Under the pieces are notes generated by a model. The model was not told the origin of the DNA. It ran no database searches and saw only the letters and a program-made list of their open reading frames with translations. From Candidatus Magasanikiibacteriota bacterium (GTDB taxonomy: Bacteria; Patescibacteriota; Patescibacteriia; Magasanikbacterales; UBA922), in the NCBI GenBank assembly GCA_012800155.1, contig JAAZJX010000052.1, forward strand, positions 1 to 19,287: a DNA stretch of 19,287 nucleotides, given 5' to 3'. Below, one piece after another: positions 15,826 through 19,287 of this stretch; within the stretch, counting starts at the first letter, position 1; each line of letters begins with the position of its first letter. Position numbers and translations under genes: made by a program.

Positions 15826-18800
15826 TTACTCATCTCCATCTTTTCTTTTATTTGATCTTTTTGGTTCTATTATTTCTCCTCTTTTCCAATCAGCTCCAAT
15901 TCGTCTTAATTGTTCAACTTGTTCTGGTGCAATATCTGCTAAACCTTCTAACTTACTTATTAAACTATCTATACCATTAACTTTTATTCCACCAGGTAAT
16001 TCAATATTAATATCACCACGAGCAACATCTTCTCTTTTAAGACTAAAAACATTTTCCAACATCAATCCAAAAGCTTTGGCATTACCAGTAACTGCAGGCA
16101 ATATAAGGTTTTTTAATATATGCTTTGTCATTGCTGTTCTAGCTTCATTTTGAGTACCATATTCCTCTAAAAATTTTTTAAACATTCTTTCTCCACCAAA
16201 ACGAACTATACCTCCTGATTTATCTATATCTTCTGATTCATGATAACCAAATAATTTTGCTAAAGTACGAGCATTCATATATCTCAATTCAAATCCATCA
16301 TTCAAGTTTTTAGTAAAAGCACTAAACATACTTTGATTAAGTTTTTCTAACAAACCCGTGTTGATATCAAAATCACCCCAAGCATGAATTTGAGATTGAA
16401 GTCTCTGAGCCAAACTTTTTTTAGAAATTTCAGTTAACATTCCTGCTTGAGCTTCTAAAAAAGTATTAAAACGATACATACCTTTATTGGCATCAAATTC
16501 TTGATTAAGACCAGATTCTTCATGACCATTAGCCAAAGCGTTTTTCTTAAACTCTTTAGCAGCCACCTGAATATAATCTTGATTTTCCGCATAACTTTTT
16601 TCTAAAATAACATCAACCTTTAAGTCTTTTGCTATATCCCAATAATCCACACTCTCTTGTTCATTTACACTTTTTGTTTTATTAGAATTCTCTCGTCTAA
16701 GCTGTTCTTTTGATATATTATTATGAGCAAGTACCGCAGATGTATCACCACCCATAGAAGCTAAATTTTGTAACATAGATGAAATCTCTCGATTATAATT
16801 TCCTTTTGTTTTCCAATGTCCATTTTTATCTTTATATATTTCAGCACCTGAATCATTTAAAAATTGTTCTACACTTTGAGCAATAGCCCTTTCTTGAGTA
16901 CTTATCTCGCTACTAGGATCTTTACTTTTTTTAACTAACTGAACCATAGCATCAAAAAAATCATCATTCCAAGCTTCTCTATCAATTTTCATCCAAGCTG
17001 CCATAGCTGTAACTTGATCTTCAAAACTTATTTTTTCTCCTTTTTCTCTTTTCATAACAGTACTAAAAACAGCTTTAACAGCAGCTAAAGCTGCATCCTG
17101 TCTTTCTAAACCATCAAAAATAGCTTCTCTTTCTTTCAAAATAGGTGCTACAGCAGAAGTAGGCAAACGACCGCCACGAGGAACATTACGAACTAAATCT
17201 CCAGCCAAATTTTCTAATGTCTTACTAGTATAAGTATTCTCACTTTTAGCTTCTTCTAATTTTTGACTCTGAATTGCTGCAGCTATAAAAGCATCTTTAG
17301 CAGAAGCTTTTTTTAATTCATTTTCTAAGGCATCTAAATTTCCTTCACCAGTTTTTTCCCATTTTTTATAAATATTTTCCATTTGTTTAGTAGCTTTAGA
17401 AAATGCATCACTCAATTTCTGATTTTTCAATGTAGCTGCAAATTCTTCAGCTTGTTTTTTACCAAATTCAGCTTTATTCAAAGCATCTAATAAACTACTA
17501 CCAATATCTGTAGCTTGAACAATATTAAGAGCTTGAGCTTCTGCTTCAGCTCTACTTTCAGCAGCAGCTCTTGCCTGTTCTCTAGCATAAATAGTTTGTA
17601 ATCCAAAACTCTTTTTTACAAGCTTACTTTGACTAGCTCTAATACTACCTAATCTAGCCTCAGCTTCAGCAATTTGCTCAGAAGTACCACTAATCTTAGT
17701 TAATAAAGCATATTCTTCTTCTAATTTTTTTCTTTTTTTATCTTCAAGACTTTCATCTTCTAACTGTTTTTTAATTTTTTCTACTCGTTCCTGAACTCCT
17801 AACGGTGACCATTTTCTCGCTTCTTCCATTGCACCTTTTAAATCTTCTCCTTGATATTTTTTTAAAGCTGTTTCAGCTTCTTCTAACGCCTTGCGTTGTT
17901 CTTCTAATTTTTTTTGTTGTTCTTCTAATTTTCCTTCTTGTTGTGCTTTTTGTGCATTTTCATTATTCTGTTTTACTCTTTCTGCTAATCCATCTGCTGA
18001 TTCATCTTCTTCTTTTGCCTTTGTATCTTCGCCACTTACTCTTTTTCTCATTGCTTCTCTTAATCTTTGTCTTCTATTTTGTTCACTAAAAACTTCACTT
18101 TGTTCTTCATATGTTCTTAATTTTCTTTCATATTCATCTTTTGCTTTTTTATTTTCTTCTTGAATTCTTTGTCTTTGTTTTTTACCACCTTTAACTTCTT
18201 TTAATTTTGGTTTTTCAGGTTCCTTTGGTTCTTCTTCTATACTAATATTTTCACTTAATTTTTCTAAAAATATTTTGTTTAAACCTAAATTAAAATCAAC
18301 ATTTCCTTCAATTTCTTCTTTTCCTAATAATTGTCTTATTATTTCACCTAATTCTTTTTGTACATTTACTTGATTTAAATTTATAGTAGTTGTGCTTGCT
18401 ATTTCATTCAAATCTCTATATAAACTTTCTACTTTTTTTCGCTCTTCCTCATTTAATTTTTCATAAAGTTGAAATAAATCAAGACTTACATCATCATTTA
18501 AAGAAACTACATGTCTCACAACATCTTGATCCAAACCAACACCTAATTTTTCTAAACCCTCTTGAGCTTCTTTAACTTTTCCTTCTACATCTACAACTAC
18601 CTTTAACAAACTAGCTTCCTTTTCCTGTGCATCCTTAAGTGCTTGATCTGCTGCAGCTTTTTTCTCTCTTACTTCTTTTGGTAATTTAAGTTCTGAAAGT
18701 GCTTCTCGAGCTGCTTTTTCATCTTCTCTTAATTTATCCATTTCTTCTTGATTTTCTCTATATAAATAAGCAACTTCTTTATCTAATTTTGTTTTAGCCT

Positions 18801-19287
18801 TACTTTCTTGTTTACTTTTTGCTACTTCAACTTTAGCCCTCATTCTTGTCTTCAAATCTCCTCCTAAAGTATCACTCAAACTATACTCACTTTCTTCTAA
18901 TTCTTTTTGACCTTTTGCCCAATCTTCAAAATTTGCCGCACGCTTATCTGCTCTACCACTTGATTCAACCCCTAATGCTAAAAATCTTTTAGCAAATCTA
19001 CCTACACTACTAAATGCTGTATCTGAAGCAGTTAATTCATCAATCTTTTTTTGAATTTCTGCTTTTTTCTCTGGATCAGTTGCCTGACGCAAATCTCTTT
19101 GTAATTTAACTCTTTCTTTACTACTACTTTCTAAATTTTTAGCTAATTTATCTCTTGCCACAGATACTTTTGACCAAGCAAAACTGGCACCTGATTTTAT
19201 TGTCTTTCCATAACGAGCCAAAGCATCACCACCTATAACAGGCATTTTCTTTAAACCAAATTTAGTAACTGTTTTAGCTCCTCCAAC
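15826..19287 (-). CDS. Very large coiled-coil protein, 5' end outside the window (partial)
   Basis: An ATG at 19245 would give 1139 residues, but the frame stays open for 14 more codons to the window edge (VGGAKTVTKFGLKK) with no start codon among them. The sequence across that point is uniform, so the gene is probably truncated here. Numbering from the internal Met, residues 25-220 and 340-640 are Lys/Glu/Gln/Ala-rich coiled coil, densest at 355-530. From about 640 the protein becomes a mixed, probably globular helical domain to the end (for example WDIAKDLKVDVILEKSY, NTFLEAQAGMLTEISKK and ARTLAKLFGYHESED). No membrane segment is seen in the visible part. In related type IV-like loci a long multi-pass VirB6/TrbL-type protein often precedes PrgI, and the missing N-terminus could hold such a membrane part; this is inference. 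It heads the visible operon. Confidence 0.75.
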   Translation of the reverse strand, partial: VGGAKTVTKFGLKKMPVIGGDALARYGKTIKSGASFAWSKVSVARDKLAKNLESSSKERVKLQRDLRQATDPEKKAEIQKKIDELTASDTAFSSVGRFAKRFLALGVESSGRADKRAANFEDWAKGQKELEESEYSLSDTLGGDLKTRMRAKVEVAKSKQESKAKTKLDKEVAYLYRENQEEMDKLREDEKAAREALSELKLPKEVREKKAAADQALKDAQEKEASLLKVVVDVEGKVKEAQEGLEKLGVGLDQDVVRHVVSLNDDVSLDLFQLYEKLNEEERKKVESLYRDLNEIASTTTINLNQVNVQKELGEIIRQLLGKEEIEGNVDFNLGLNKIFLEKLSENISIEEEPKEPEKPKLKEVKGGKKQRQRIQEENKKAKDEYERKLRTYEEQSEVFSEQNRRQRLREAMRKRVSGEDTKAKEEDESADGLAERVKQNNENAQKAQQEGKLEEQQKKLEEQRKALEEAETALKKYQGEDLKGAMEEARKWSPLGVQERVEKIKKQLEDESLEDKKRKKLEEEYALLTKISGTSEQIAEAEARLGSIRASQSKLVKKSFGLQTIYAREQARAAAESRAEAEAQALNIVQATDIGSSLLDALNKAEFGKKQAEEFAATLKNQKLSDAFSKATKQMENIYKKWEKTGEGNLDALENELKKASAKDAFIAAAIQSQKLEEAKSENTYTSKTLENLAGDLVRNVPRGGRLPTSAVAPILKEREAIFDGLERQDAALAAVKAVFSTVMKREKGEKISFEDQVTAMAAWMKIDREAWNDDFFDAMVQLVKKSKDPSSEISTQERAIAQSVEQFLNDSGAEIYKDKNGHWKTKGNYNREISSMLQNLASMGGDTSAVLAHNNISKEQLRRENSNKTKSVNEQESVDYWDIAKDLKVDVILEKSYAENQDYIQVAAKEFKKNALANGHEESGLNQEFDANKGMYRFNTFLEAQAGMLTEISKKSLAQRLQSQIHAWGDFDINTGLLEKLNQSMFSAFTKNLNDGFELRYMNARTLAKLFGYHESEDIDKSGGIVRFGGERMFKKFLEEYGTQNEARTAMTKHILKNLILPAVTGNAKAFGLMLENVFSLKREDVARGDINIELPGGIKVNGIDSLISKLEGLADIAPEQVEQLRRIGADWKRGEIIEPKRSNKRKDGDE

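Noticed and set aside
17805..18163. Plus-strand Leu/Phe/Ser-rich frames resembling membrane proteins
   Set aside because: They lie opposite the Lys/Glu-rich coiled coil; antisense of AAR/GAR codons gives TTY/CTY codons (Phe/Leu/Ser), a known artefact.
1674..19287. TGA-as-glycine genetic code (Gracilibacteria/SR1)
   Set aside because: Long frames run with no in-frame TGA under the standard code and use GGN for glycine, and TGA serves as the methyltransferase stop in an ATGA overlap (weak alone, since TAG follows two codons later).

Overview
The window is AT-rich (roughly 30% GC by eye) and reads cleanly with standard stops. Long frames are uninterrupted by TGA, which argues against the TGA=Gly code of Gracilibacteria/SR1. 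A compact minus-strand locus with PrgI and VirB4-type proteins, a ComF protein and a giant BspA-like surface protein with C-terminal peptidoglycan-binding domains suggests a Patescibacteria (Candidate Phyla Radiation) genome. That placement is inference from gene content; no rRNA or other phylogenetic marker is present.

Left part (1-3220, plus strand): a 345-residue protein with a degenerate aminoglycoside-phosphotransferase-type kinase fold; an AT-rich gene-free stretch; the broken remains of a small XRE-type helix-turn-helix regulator; then a translationally coupled (ATGA overlap) pair made of a DpnA-like adenine methyltransferase and a MutH/Sau3AI-like endonuclease. Both proteins belong to families that usually act on GATC, so this is a probable GATC restriction-modification module. 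The endonuclease has Asn where the family has a metal-binding Asp, and the regulator is dead, so the module may be decaying. A strong 13-bp stem terminator (3191-3220) separates it from the opposite-strand genes.

Right part (3238-19287, minus strand throughout): in transcription order, a very large coiled-coil protein whose 5' end lies outside the window, two large proteins of unknown function, a repeat-filled 340-bp gap, PrgI, a stand-alone VirB4/TraC N-terminal-like protein, the VirB4 ATPase, a single-pass membrane protein, ComF and the 1598-residue surface protein. Most gaps from PrgI to ComF are 3-32 bp, so this looks like one operon; the surface gene may have its own extended -10 promoter. 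PrgI (membrane), VirB4 (motor) and the single-pass protein resemble the core of a Gram-positive-style type IV secretion channel. No relaxase, VirD4 coupling protein or pilin is seen here. With ComF next to it, DNA uptake or cell-surface export is as plausible as conjugation.

Most worth checking: the decayed regulator plus altered MutH-like nuclease; the 70-bp palindrome-bearing repeats between the 486-residue gene and prgI; the unknown large proteins that accompany the secretion genes; and the mosaic surface protein.
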